Source: Paenibacillus sp. UNC499MF
GTDB taxonomy: Bacteria; Bacillota; Bacilli; Paenibacillales; NBRC-103111
Length of the DNA: 64,000 nucleotides
Direction: 5' to 3'
Assembly: GCF_900107975.1 (NCBI RefSeq)
Contig: NZ_FNVF01000003.1
Coordinates: 501,155-565,154, forward strand
Shown piece by piece: positions 57,306-64,000 of this stretch. Below the pieces are notes generated by a model. It saw only the letters and a list, made by a program, of their open reading frames with translations. It was not told the DNA's origin and did no database searches. Position numbers and translations under genes: made by a program. Numbering within the stretch: the first letter of the stretch is position 1; every line of letters begins with the position of its first letter.

Positions 57306-59276
57306 TTAGACCGACCCCCTTGCCGCGGCTTCCGTGCGTTCAATCTCATCCACCGGAATATAGTAATCTGTATCATAGTTAAAGGAATGTGCAAGCATAC
57401 ATACCGCGACTCCGATCATGCCCGGGATGGCGAAGAACATCCAGCCGAACACGAAGCCGAAGCCCGCGATGAACCAGCAAAGCGATTTGATGAACGGAAT
57501 CGCCGAGTTTTTCGGCATGTGAATCGGTTCAAGCTTCGCTTTAGGCGCCGGTTTGCCGCCCTGCTCCAGACGCTGCTTCTCTTCCCACCAAGGATCCTGC
57601 ACGCTTGCCGTAGGAATCGTCGCAAAGTTATAAAGCGGAGCCGGCGAAGGAATGGACCATTCCAGCGTACGTCCGTCCCATGGATCGCCTGTTGTGTCGC
57701 GCTCCATGAACTTGATGCTGTGTGCGATTTGCCATACTTGGAAAATGAAGCCTACCCCCATCAGGAAGCCCCCGATAGTGGAAGTCAGGTTCAAGCCGTA
57801 CCAGCCCGAATCCCAGCCGTACGTGCTGAGACGCCGGGTCATGCCGTCCAGGCCGAGGAAATATTGCGGCATGAAGCAGACATAGAAACCGATATTCCAA
57901 AGCCAGAATGCCCATTTACCGAGCTTCTCATTCAGCTTGAAGCCGAAAATCTTCGGCCACCAGTAGTAGAGACCGGCGAAGTATCCGAATGCGACACCAC
58001 CGATAAGCACTTGGTGGAAGTGGGCAATCAGGAAGTAACTGTTGTGGAACTGGAAGTCGGCCGGCGCTACGGAGAGCAGCACCCCTGTCATCCCGCCCAC
58101 GATAAAGCACGGAATAAATCCGATCGTCCACAGCATCGGGGTATCGAACCTGATTTTCCCCCGGTACATGGTGAACAGCCAGTTAAATACCTTCACGCCC
58201 GTCGGAATCGCGATAATCATCGTCGTTATGGCAAAGAAGGCATTGACATTGGCCCCCGAACCCATCGTGAAGAAGTGATGCGCCCAGGTAAAGAACGAGA
58301 GAACGCTGATAATCATCATGGCGAACACCATGGATTTGTACCCGAACAATTTTTTCTTCGCGAAAGTCGAGACGACCTCCGAGAAAATACCGAATGCCGG
58401 CAGTACAACGATGTAAACCTCAGGGTGACCCCACATCCAGATGAGGTTGATGTACATCATCGGGTTGCCCCCGCCGTCCAGCGTGAAGAAGTGCGCGCCC
58501 ATGAAACGGTCCAGGAACAGCAGAGCGAGCGTCACGGTCAGAATCGGGAAGGCGAAAATGATCGCGATACAGCTGGAAAGCACGGACCAGGAAAACATCG
58601 GCATTTTCATAAGCTTCATGCCCGGTGCGCGCATTTTCAGAATGGTCACGATAAAGTTAATACCGGTCATCAAACTCCCGATACCGGAAATCTGAATCCC
58701 CCAGATGTAGAAGTTCTGCCCGACCCCCGGACTGTGTGATAGCTCCGACAGCGGCGGGTAGGCCAGCCAGCCCGCATCAGGCGAGCCTCCGATAACGAAA
58801 GACATATTGAACAGCATCGCGCCGAAGAAGAACAGCCAGAAGCTGAGCGCGTTCAGGAACGGGAACGCGACGTCGCGCGCTCCGATTTGAAGCGGTACGG
58901 CGATATTGAACAAGCCGAACATCAGCGGCATCGCCATGAACAAAATCATGATTACGCCGTGCGTGGTGAAGATTTGGTTATAGTGCTCCGGCTGCAGGAA
59001 CTCCATATCCGGCATCGCCAGCTGCGTACGCATAAGCAGCGCATCGACGCCGCCGCGGAACAGCATCAGGATCGATGCGATGATATACATGATACCGACA
59101 CGCTTATGGTCGACGGTAGTCAGCCATTCGCGCCACAGCCATGTCCATTTTTTAAAATAAGTCAGTACAAAGATGATGGCGATAGTCGCCAGAGCGATAC
59201 TCACGTCAGCGCCGTAGATCAGCGGATCGCCGGTTACGAAGAACGTGGACGCGAAATCTTTGATTTTATCCAGCAT
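57306..59276 (-). CDS. qoxB: aa3-type quinol oxidase subunit I (QoxB)
   Basis: Catalytic heme-copper subunit of 656 aa, A family, about 14-15 helices. Ligands are heme a His in FTTHGVIMILFM, CuB His/Tyr in WMWGHPEVYIVVLPAFG, the CuB pair in FFTWAHHFFTMG and the heme a3/a pair in YFLIAHFHQVLIGG. The HPEVY motif shows the A-type family with a D-channel, unlike the ba3 enzyme elsewhere in this window. It reduces O2 with electrons from menaquinol. AAAGGGGG precedes the ATG. Genes lie in the order A-B-C-D on the minus strand. Confidence 0.95.
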   Translation of the reverse strand: MLDKIKDFASTFFVTGDPLIYGADVSIALATIAIIFVLTYFKKWTWLWREWLTTVDHKRVGIMYIIASILMLFRGGVDALLMRTQLAMPDMEFLQPEHYNQIFTTHGVIMILFMAMPLMFGLFNIAVPLQIGARDVAFPFLNALSFWLFFFGAMLFNMSFVIGGSPDAGWLAYPPLSELSHSPGVGQNFYIWGIQISGIGSLMTGINFIVTILKMRAPGMKLMKMPMFSWSVLSSCIAIIFAFPILTVTLALLFLDRFMGAHFFTLDGGGNPMMYINLIWMWGHPEVYIVVLPAFGIFSEVVSTFAKKKLFGYKSMVFAMMIISVLSFFTWAHHFFTMGSGANVNAFFAITTMIIAIPTGVKVFNWLFTMYRGKIRFDTPMLWTIGFIPCFIVGGMTGVLLSVAPADFQFHNSYFLIAHFHQVLIGGVAFGYFAGLYYWWPKIFGFKLNEKLGKWAFWLWNIGFYVCFMPQYFLGLDGMTRRLSTYGWDSGWYGLNLTSTIGGFLMGVGFIFQVWQIAHSIKFMERDTTGDPWDGRTLEWSIPSPAPLYNFATIPTASVQDPWWEEKQRLEQGGKPAPKAKLEPIHMPKNSAIPFIKSLCWFIAGFGFVFGWMFFAIPGMIGVAVCMLAHSFNYDTDYYIPVDEIERTEAAARGSV

Positions 59277-59299
59277 GATGGATGTTCCCCCTTTCCTCT

Positions 59300-60310
59300 C
59301 TATTCATGGCCCGTATGAGCGGCGGAAGCTTCCTGCTTCACTGCGCCCGAGCCTTCCGTTGAACTGTTTCCGGCTGCTTTGTCGGAAGAACCCGACTCGG
59401 TACCTGCAGACGGCTTGGCAGGCGCAGGAGCACCGAAGCCTCCATGGTTATGGGACGGGGAGTATCTCGTTACGATCTTCTCAAACAACCCTTCCGGGAA
59501 TTTGGAGAAAGACTGAACTTCCGATACGCCAGGCTCGGCAAGCTTCTTGTATCCGTCCAGCGTAAGCTCCGGAGAGCTTCCCTTGATTCCATTGACCCAG
59601 GAATCGAACTCGGCTTGAGTCGTGGCTTTCGCGACGAATCTCATCTTACCGAAATCTTTACCGCTGAAGTTAGCGCCCGAACCCATATATTCGCCAGGCT
59701 CGTCGGCCATCAGATTCAGCTTCATGGCCATTCCGGACATCGTGTAAATCTGTCCGCCAAGCTGCGGAATCCAGAAAGAGTTCATCGGTGCGTCCGAAGT
59801 CAGCTCGAAACGGACCGGTACATCTTCGGGAAACTGAACATAGTTAACTGTCGCGATACCCTGCTCGGGATACTTGAAAAGCCATTTCCAGTCCAAAGAC
59901 GTAACTTGGATCGTGATCGGCTTAACCTCTTTCTCGGCCGCAAGCGGTTTGGAAGGCTCCAAAGCATGCGTGTAACGGACGGTAACGATACCCAGTGCCA
60001 AAATAATCAGAATCGGGATCCCCCACCAAATTGTTTCGAGCTTGGTGCTGTGCTCCCAGTTTGGCGTATATTTCGCCTTTCTGTCCGGCTTGTCACGGTA
60101 GCGCCACACGATTACAAAGGTAATCACGAGTACGGGTACGATGATGACCAGGCAGAGCAGAGTCGAAATCACGATCAAATCCATCTGCTGTTGACCGACG
60201 GGACCTTTCGGATCCAATACGATCGGACTTTTACAGCCTGCGGAAACGACCGCCATCAAGACCAGCATGAATACTGCGCTAAAACGCCGGAACAAGTTCC
60301 CCTTCTTCAA
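59300..60310 (-). CDS. qoxA: aa3-type quinol oxidase subunit II (QoxA)
   Basis: Lipoprotein subunit of 336 aa. A signal with the lipobox VVSAGC (Cys near 26) is followed by two helices and a cupredoxin domain. The CuA ligands of cytochrome c oxidases (Cys pair, His, Met) are missing from the region DAPMNSFWIPQLGG to EPGEYMG, so electrons come from quinol. A C-terminal tail of about 50 residues rich in Gly/Ser/Glu follows. The start is TTG at 60310 with AGGAG 10 bases upstream. It is the first gene of the operon. Confidence 0.93.
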   Translation of the reverse strand: MKKGNLFRRFSAVFMLVLMAVVSAGCKSPIVLDPKGPVGQQQMDLIVISTLLCLVIIVPVLVITFVIVWRYRDKPDRKAKYTPNWEHSTKLETIWWGIPILIILALGIVTVRYTHALEPSKPLAAEKEVKPITIQVTSLDWKWLFKYPEQGIATVNYVQFPEDVPVRFELTSDAPMNSFWIPQLGGQIYTMSGMAMKLNLMADEPGEYMGSGANFSGKDFGKMRFVAKATTQAEFDSWVNGIKGSSPELTLDGYKKLAEPGVSEVQSFSKFPEGLFEKIVTRYSPSHNHGGFGAPAPAKPSAGTESGSSDKAAGNSSTEGSGAVKQEASAAHTGHE

Positions 60311-60753
60311 TTCTCCTCATCTCCTGACTAACGCCCCCGCCATCCTAAGACGCGGAGATCGTTCGTTCTTTCATGTATGTGATAAACATAACAGAAACGG
60401 AATCGAACATCTGCCCTGTTAACAAAGGTGTCATCGAACCGTTGAAATTCCGTAATAGAAAGTTCAACGTTTCGACGTTTTTTTGTAATGAATAGGCAGA
60501 AAACCTTGCCAGACCAGCGTTTTCACCAAAACTTGGATGAAACCTGAGTCCCATCCCGCTATAATTGTGAACGCAAATTCTGTCCGATTTTGTCGATCCG
60601 TAGACACACCTTTAGGTTCATTACCCGAATTGCCCGTCTTCTAACAGCCCTTTCCCCGTTAAAATTCCGCTTACCTTTACACGTTCCTATCGGAAGACAA
60701 TAAAAAAGAAGCCCTCCACCCTGACGGGTCCGAGGACTTCTTGTTCATTCCGG
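60311..60753 (-). other. Leader and promoter region of the qox operon
   Basis: About 440 bases without a convincing gene. It has the inverted arms CGTTGAA (60440-60446) and TTCAACG (60463-60469), about two helical turns apart, and, on the right, the terminator of the upstream gene (60702-60742). No clear -10/-35 was found. Confidence 0.4.
60702..60742 (-). terminator. Terminator of the small membrane protein gene
   Basis: AAGTCCTC / GAGGGCTT arms (one G-U pair) followed by TCTTTTTT on the minus strand. Confidence 0.7.
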
Positions 60754-61032
60754 TTATTCGGTTACTTCACCGTTCTCCTGCTGTTCAAACTTACGCTCGT
60801 GCACCAGGTGAATCGCTGTGCCGATCGTATAAATGAACACGCTGCCGACCATAAAGCCGATGCCGACCATCAACGTCAGGTTCTTGTCGCTAAAGTGGAA
60901 TACGTTCCACAAACTCATAATTACGCCGATTACTAGCGCGCTCCATGCCATCAGGTTCATAAAAGAAAATAAGCGACCAACTTCGCGTTCGTTTTTTTGT
61001 CTTTGCGGTACGGTTAATGTTTTGGTTGTCAT
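60754..61032 (-). CDS. Small two-helix membrane protein, function unknown
   Basis: Protein of 92 aa. A basic N-terminus (TTKTLTVPQRQKNEREV) is followed by two helices (LMAWSALVIGVIMSLWNVF and LMVGIGFMVGSVFIYTIGTA) and a charged tail (HERKFEQQENGEVTE). I do not recognise the family. The ATG at 61032 has GGGAAGTG 7 bases upstream; a GTG at 61041 is possible. It has its own promoter and terminator and lies near the qox operon, but nothing links it to the oxidase except position. Confidence 0.7.
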   Translation of the reverse strand: MTTKTLTVPQRQKNEREVGRLFSFMNLMAWSALVIGVIMSLWNVFHFSDKNLTLMVGIGFMVGSVFIYTIGTAIHLVHERKFEQQENGEVTE

Positions 61033-61041
61033 TGAAATCAC

Positions 61042-61453
61042 TTCCCTTTCGTGCAGTAAGGGTCTATTTGTGTCTATTATAGCACAATCTTTAAAATTTG
61101 TTCAAACAATTTTCAAATTTTGATCAATAATTGGACACTTTTTATTACCCGAAACGAGAAGGAGGTAAACATTAGGGAAACAACCGCTTCATATACGCAT
61201 TTTTGTGCATGCCGCAAAAGACTCCTTTTCCCGCTGATCCGTCAATAGACTCTAATGAACTTACGGCATCCCCTTCTTCCGATTATCGTATCGCTGTCGC
61301 CAGGACTCGTTTTTCCTAACCACATGGGTATGTTGCCGTTAATAAAAAGCTAATATTCGCTCCGCACCGCGAAGCTCTCCGTGCACGATGCTTGATGTCA
61401 CATGGCGGTGGACTCTTTTTTAGACTAGGCTGCATATCTTTCCCTTCCCGCTT
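61042..61453 (-). other. Promoter region of the small membrane protein; remainder unannotated
   Basis: The right two thirds contain no gene or strong hairpin I can identify. The promoter is annotated separately at 61076-61105. Confidence 0.4.
61076..61105 (-). promoter_or_regulatory. Sigma-A promoter of the small membrane protein gene
   Basis: Minus-strand -35 TTGAAC (61100-61105), an 18-base spacer and extended -10 TGCTATAAT (TATAAT at 61076-61081). A palindromic TTGTTCAAACAA covers the -35 (61099-61110). Confidence 0.7.
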
Positions 61454-62548
61454 TCAAAAAACGCTTCCCTGCCAGCCGTTCAGCTTTGCGGCCGCCTCGA
61501 CTAAGAAATAGTCTCCGTAGATCAGCCCCACATCGACGTTCTGACCGGCGGGCTTATTGCCCGTGCCTTCCCGAAGAATCGCTTCGCTCCCGTCATCAAA
61601 AGAAGCGTATGAACCTGCCAAAGCCGCCATAATCCTTGCCGCCGCTTGTTCATACAGCGCTCTCTCGCAGGCCGGCACATGCTTTGCGATTTCAAGCATC
61701 CCCGACGCGGCGCAGGCTCCCGCTGAAGTATCCCTCGGCTCCCCTTCCGCATTCCCGGTACGGAAATCCCAATACGGCACGCCGTCTTCGGGCAGGCAGG
61801 CCAGAAAATAATGGGCGACTCTTTTCGCCGCATGAAGGTAACGCAACTCGCCGGTATATCGGTAAACGTTCGCCATCCCGTATAGGGCCCAAGCCTGTCC
61901 GCGGCTCCATCCCGATTCTGGCGAATGCCCCTGGCCTCCCAGCGCTTCCAGGAAAGCTCCCGTCTCCGGATCAAAGCTGACAATGTGCCGGACCGATCCG
62001 TCTTCCCGGATAAAATGTTCCAGCACGGTATCCGCATGGGCGGCCGCTATATGGCGGAAGCGGGGATCCTGTATTTCTTCCGCCGCCCAGAACAGCAGGG
62101 ACAGATTCATGCAGGAATCGATGATCGCCCAGCCGGTCTTGTCCTGGTTCCAGGCCCGCAGAAAACGGCCGGCGGGATTAAACCGCCCCGCTAAGAAATT
62201 TGCCGCCTGCAGTCCTCTTCTGCGTGCATCGGCGTCTCCCGTAAGCTTGTATTTAACAACCGCCGTCGGAAGAAACTGAAAGCCAACGTCATGGTGAAGA
62301 TTGGAGGCGTTCACCATACACTGCTCCAGTTTCGCATCCCAGTTCCACGCTTTCTCCCGCAGTGACGGCTCACCCGTCATGTCATGCATAATCCACAACA
62401 TTCCCGGCCAGAAACCGGAGGTCCACCAATCGATCCTCATATCATCATATACCCCGTCAAAAGCCACATGAGGCGACCGGTCCCCCATTTTTTCCGCCAT
62501 AACGTTTACTTTCTTCTGCAGCTCGGTCCATAGTTGTTCGTTATTCAC
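61454..62548 (-). CDS. GH88 unsaturated glucuronyl hydrolase
   Basis: Glycoside hydrolase of 364 aa with an alpha/alpha-barrel fold. It hydrolyses unsaturated glucuronyl residues left by polysaccharide lyases. The catalytic Asp pair is visible as NLHHDVGFQFLP and AIIDSCMNLSLLFWA. The barrel also shows DWWTSGFWPGMLWIM and GWSRGQAWALYGMANVYRY. No signal peptide is present, so it acts on imported oligosaccharides. It is divergent from an AraC-type activator at 62709, which is the likely regulator. No lyase or transporter lies within the window. Confidence 0.9.
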   Translation of the reverse strand: MNNEQLWTELQKKVNVMAEKMGDRSPHVAFDGVYDDMRIDWWTSGFWPGMLWIMHDMTGEPSLREKAWNWDAKLEQCMVNASNLHHDVGFQFLPTAVVKYKLTGDADARRRGLQAANFLAGRFNPAGRFLRAWNQDKTGWAIIDSCMNLSLLFWAAEEIQDPRFRHIAAAHADTVLEHFIREDGSVRHIVSFDPETGAFLEALGGQGHSPESGWSRGQAWALYGMANVYRYTGELRYLHAAKRVAHYFLACLPEDGVPYWDFRTGNAEGEPRDTSAGACAASGMLEIAKHVPACERALYEQAAARIMAALAGSYASFDDGSEAILREGTGNKPAGQNVDVGLIYGDYFLVEAAAKLNGWQGSVF

Positions 62549-62668
62549 TCTTATCCCTGCCCTTTCCGGCGATCCGTCCGGCCCCCTACTCTACCGCCGG
62601 ACTCCGTTAGTGTCCTTATTCTCCTATCGTAACAAAACGCGTCCGGCATAGTTTTGGGAATATTATGA

Positions 62669-62674
62669 TATAAT
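62669..62674 (+). promoter_or_regulatory. -10 box of the AraC gene
   Basis: TGATATAAT, extended -10 with TATAAT at 62669-62674, about 35 bases before the start. Confidence 0.55.
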
Positions 62675-62708
62675 GTTGTCAAATTACGAATTCACAGAGG
62701 GCCTTATC

Positions 62709-63572
62709 ATGAGACTTGATAATTATGCCGATCTCGGACGGCATCCCGTGCAGCTTTCTCTTTGTGTTAACCGTTCGGAAAGCTTTCGCGATGTTTTTCA
62801 CGCCCACCAGGGAATCGAAATTTTATATGTTCACCGCGGCAGCGGAAGGGTCATGATCGGACAGGATCTCTTTGAGATGAAGCCGGGCACGCTTCTGTTT
62901 TTCAAACCCTTCCAGCTTCATACGATACGGATGACCATTACCGAAGTGCAGCCCTACATCCGTTCCATGCTGCTGTTCGATCCGGCTGTTTTGCTCCGGT
63001 ATACCGAGCCTTACCCGACGTTAAACAGCTTTTTGCTGCATATTTGGAAACATCCGTTGAATCATCAGTGGGTAGACGTGCCGGATCCGGAAGCGATGGA
63101 TGCCCTTTTTCATTTTTACAAAGGGGATACAACCGTGAGCGGAAACTCCCCTCTCCAATCCGAAAAAATTGTGTTGGATACGATCTCCCTTCTCCACCGG
63201 ATTCAAGTTCTTTTCGAAAAGGGATCTGCCGCCGGAAGAATCGGTACCACGCTGCGCTTTTCCCCGTCCGTCGCTGCCATACTGGATTGGATCGAAGTCA
63301 ACTATGCCTCGGAATTCCGCCTCACTGATTTGGCCGGGCATGTGCACCTTACTCCCAATCATGTCTCCTATCTGTTTCACAGGGAAACGGGGAGCACCTT
63401 AACCAGCTATCTGACCGCCAGAAGGCTGCAGCAAGCCTCTTTTCTTCTTAAAACGACGAACTTATCCGTCCGCGAAATCGGCCATCGAATCGGGTTTTCT
63501 AACTTCTCTTACTTCTGTCAGTTGTTCAAAAAACATAACGGCCTCTCGCCCGCAAAATATCGCGCCAGTTAA
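62709..63572 (+). CDS. AraC-family transcriptional regulator with cupin sensor domain
   Basis: Regulator of 287 aa. The N-terminal cupin (HAHQGIEILYVHRGSGRVMIG, KPGTLLFFKPFQLHTIRM) would sense a sugar. The C-terminal AraC double HTH is FRLTDLAGHVHLTPNHVSYLFHRETGS and SVREIGHRIGFSNFSYFCQLFKKHNGLSPAKYR. The ATG at 62709 has AGAGGG 8 bases upstream; the frame is open to 62673. It is divergent from the GH88 gene and probably activates it. A bidirectional terminator follows. Confidence 0.88.
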   Translation: MRLDNYADLGRHPVQLSLCVNRSESFRDVFHAHQGIEILYVHRGSGRVMIGQDLFEMKPGTLLFFKPFQLHTIRMTITEVQPYIRSMLLFDPAVLLRYTEPYPTLNSFLLHIWKHPLNHQWVDVPDPEAMDALFHFYKGDTTVSGNSPLQSEKIVLDTISLLHRIQVLFEKGSAAGRIGTTLRFSPSVAAILDWIEVNYASEFRLTDLAGHVHLTPNHVSYLFHRETGSTLTSYLTARRLQQASFLLKTTNLSVREIGHRIGFSNFSYFCQLFKKHNGLSPAKYRAS

Positions 63573-63576
63573 GCGC

Positions 63577-63616
63577 AAAAAAGGCAGGAACGTCTTTGGA
63601 CGCCCTGCCTTTTTCT
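63577..63616. terminator. Bidirectional terminator
   Basis: AAGGCAGG / CCTGCCTT hairpin with A- and T-runs on both sides, between converging genes. Confidence 0.88.
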
Positions 63617-63633
63617 TTCTACGTGTACAGCCG

Positions 63634-64000
63634 TTACAGTGTTAGACCGCCGTCGACTACCAGAACGGAACCTGTCATATAACCGGACTTGTCCGATGCT
63701 AGGAAAGCGACAGCTTCAGCCAGCTCGTCAGGCTGCGCATACCGGCCCATACGCATGTTAGGTACTTCTTCCGGCACAAATCCGGACGTTTTAAACATTT
63801 CGGTTACGCTGTCCGTTAATGCGGTTTGGACCCCACCCGGGCAGATCGCATTGACGCGGATGCCTTTTTTGACATACTCAAGTGCCGCGGACTTCGTTAA
63901 TCCGACAACCGCATGCTTGCTGGCCGAATAAACGCTCACGCTGTGCTCACTACGGATGCCTGCTGTAGAAGCCGTGTTAATGACCAAGCCGCCGCCCTGC
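63634..64000 (-). CDS. SDR-family oxidoreductase (N-terminus beyond window)
   Basis: C-terminal part (about 122 residues) of a classical short-chain dehydrogenase. The visible motifs are GGGLVINTASTAG (catalytic Ser-containing strand), YSASKHAVVG (Tyr/Lys pair) and RVNAICPGGVQTALTDS (PG motif), followed by a typical end MTGSVLVVDGGLTL. NAD(P)-dependent alcohol or ketone interconversion is expected. The nucleotide-binding N-terminus lies outside the window. Substrate unknown. Confidence 0.9.
   Translation of the reverse strand, partial: QGGGLVINTASTAGIRSEHSVSVYSASKHAVVGLTKSAALEYVKKGIRVNAICPGGVQTALTDSVTEMFKTSGFVPEEVPNMRMGRYAQPDELAEAVAFLASDKSGYMTGSVLVVDGGLTL

Noticed and set aside
57138-58739. 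A 533-codon plus-strand open frame
   Set aside because: Antisense to qoxB/qoxC; His/Arg-rich and without motifs.
60345-60554. A 69-codon minus-strand open frame in the qoxA leader
   Set aside because: No ribosome site and no domain; more likely untranslated leader.
1-64000. Insertion sequences, prophage, CRISPR array, tRNA or rRNA genes
   Set aside because: No transposase or integrase motif, no regularly spaced repeats and no recognisable RNA gene were found in either strand by reading.

Overview
The window looks like a chromosomal segment of a spore-forming Paenibacillaceae bacterium (Paenibacillus-like). The evidence is a KbaA-type KinB-pathway protein, YisL, YhbD next to a bactofilin, T-box control of an aminoacyl-tRNA synthetase, cre-like sites, strong Shine-Dalgarno sequences and frequent TTG/GTG starts. 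I saw no rRNA, tRNA, CRISPR array, insertion sequence or phage gene. Almost everything reads as vertically inherited core and metabolic DNA. The first gene (MFS transporter) and the last gene (SDR dehydrogenase) are cut by the window edges.

Layout. 1-7 kb: MFS transporter, kbaA, yisL, two overlapping Gfo/Idh/MocA dehydrogenases and two tandem paralogous FAD oxidoreductases. 7-9.6 kb: a ba3-type cytochrome oxidase operon whose promoter carries an Fnr-type box. 9.7-17.3 kb: an LTA-synthase-like protein, an SMP-30 lactonase, a two-gene chromate-transporter operon ending in a ROK regulator, a GDPD-like secreted protein and csbD. 17.5-28.3 kb: an HD phosphohydrolase, then the most unusual part of the window. 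This is a minus-strand block of HPr, Enzyme I, a PRD/EIIB-type activator, a deacetylase-like amidohydrolase, a stand-alone PRD protein, an SFCGS protein, DUF4312, DUF4311, DUF4310, a DgaE-type PLP ammonia-lyase and a KDGP aldolase. 28.5-35.3 kb: MFS transporter, subtilase and a heterodimeric ABC exporter. 35.5-39.7 kb: a sulfonate-type ABC operon with an acyl-CoA-dehydrogenase-like oxidoreductase and a leader terminator. 39.7-48 kb: yhbD, a bactofilin, AraC and hypothetical genes, aldose epimerase, phosphoesterase, a GH18 protein and a Nudix hydrolase. 48.2-54.8 kb: msrAB, a VanR/VanS-like two-component pair, a D,D-carboxypeptidase and a T-box-controlled ArgRS. 55-64 kb: small hypothetical proteins, the qoxABCD aa3 quinol oxidase, GH88, an AraC regulator and SDR.

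How the genes may work together. The 18.5-28.3 kb block is best read as a dedicated uptake and catabolic route for an acylated amino-sugar acid. An unrecognised membrane pair (DUF4310/DUF4311) with two small partners would import the substrate. The amidohydrolase would remove an acyl group, DgaE would eliminate ammonia and the aldolase would give pyruvate plus glyceraldehyde-3-phosphate. PTS phosphorylation (EI, HPr, PRD domains) would sense or drive the process. The SFCGS protein has an RpiB/LacA-like Cys-Gly loop, a resemblance I have not seen described. Two terminal oxidases of different classes, one with a well-placed Fnr-type box, suggest oxygen-dependent branching of respiration.

All calls come from reading the sequence and recalled family knowledge. 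No search was run.
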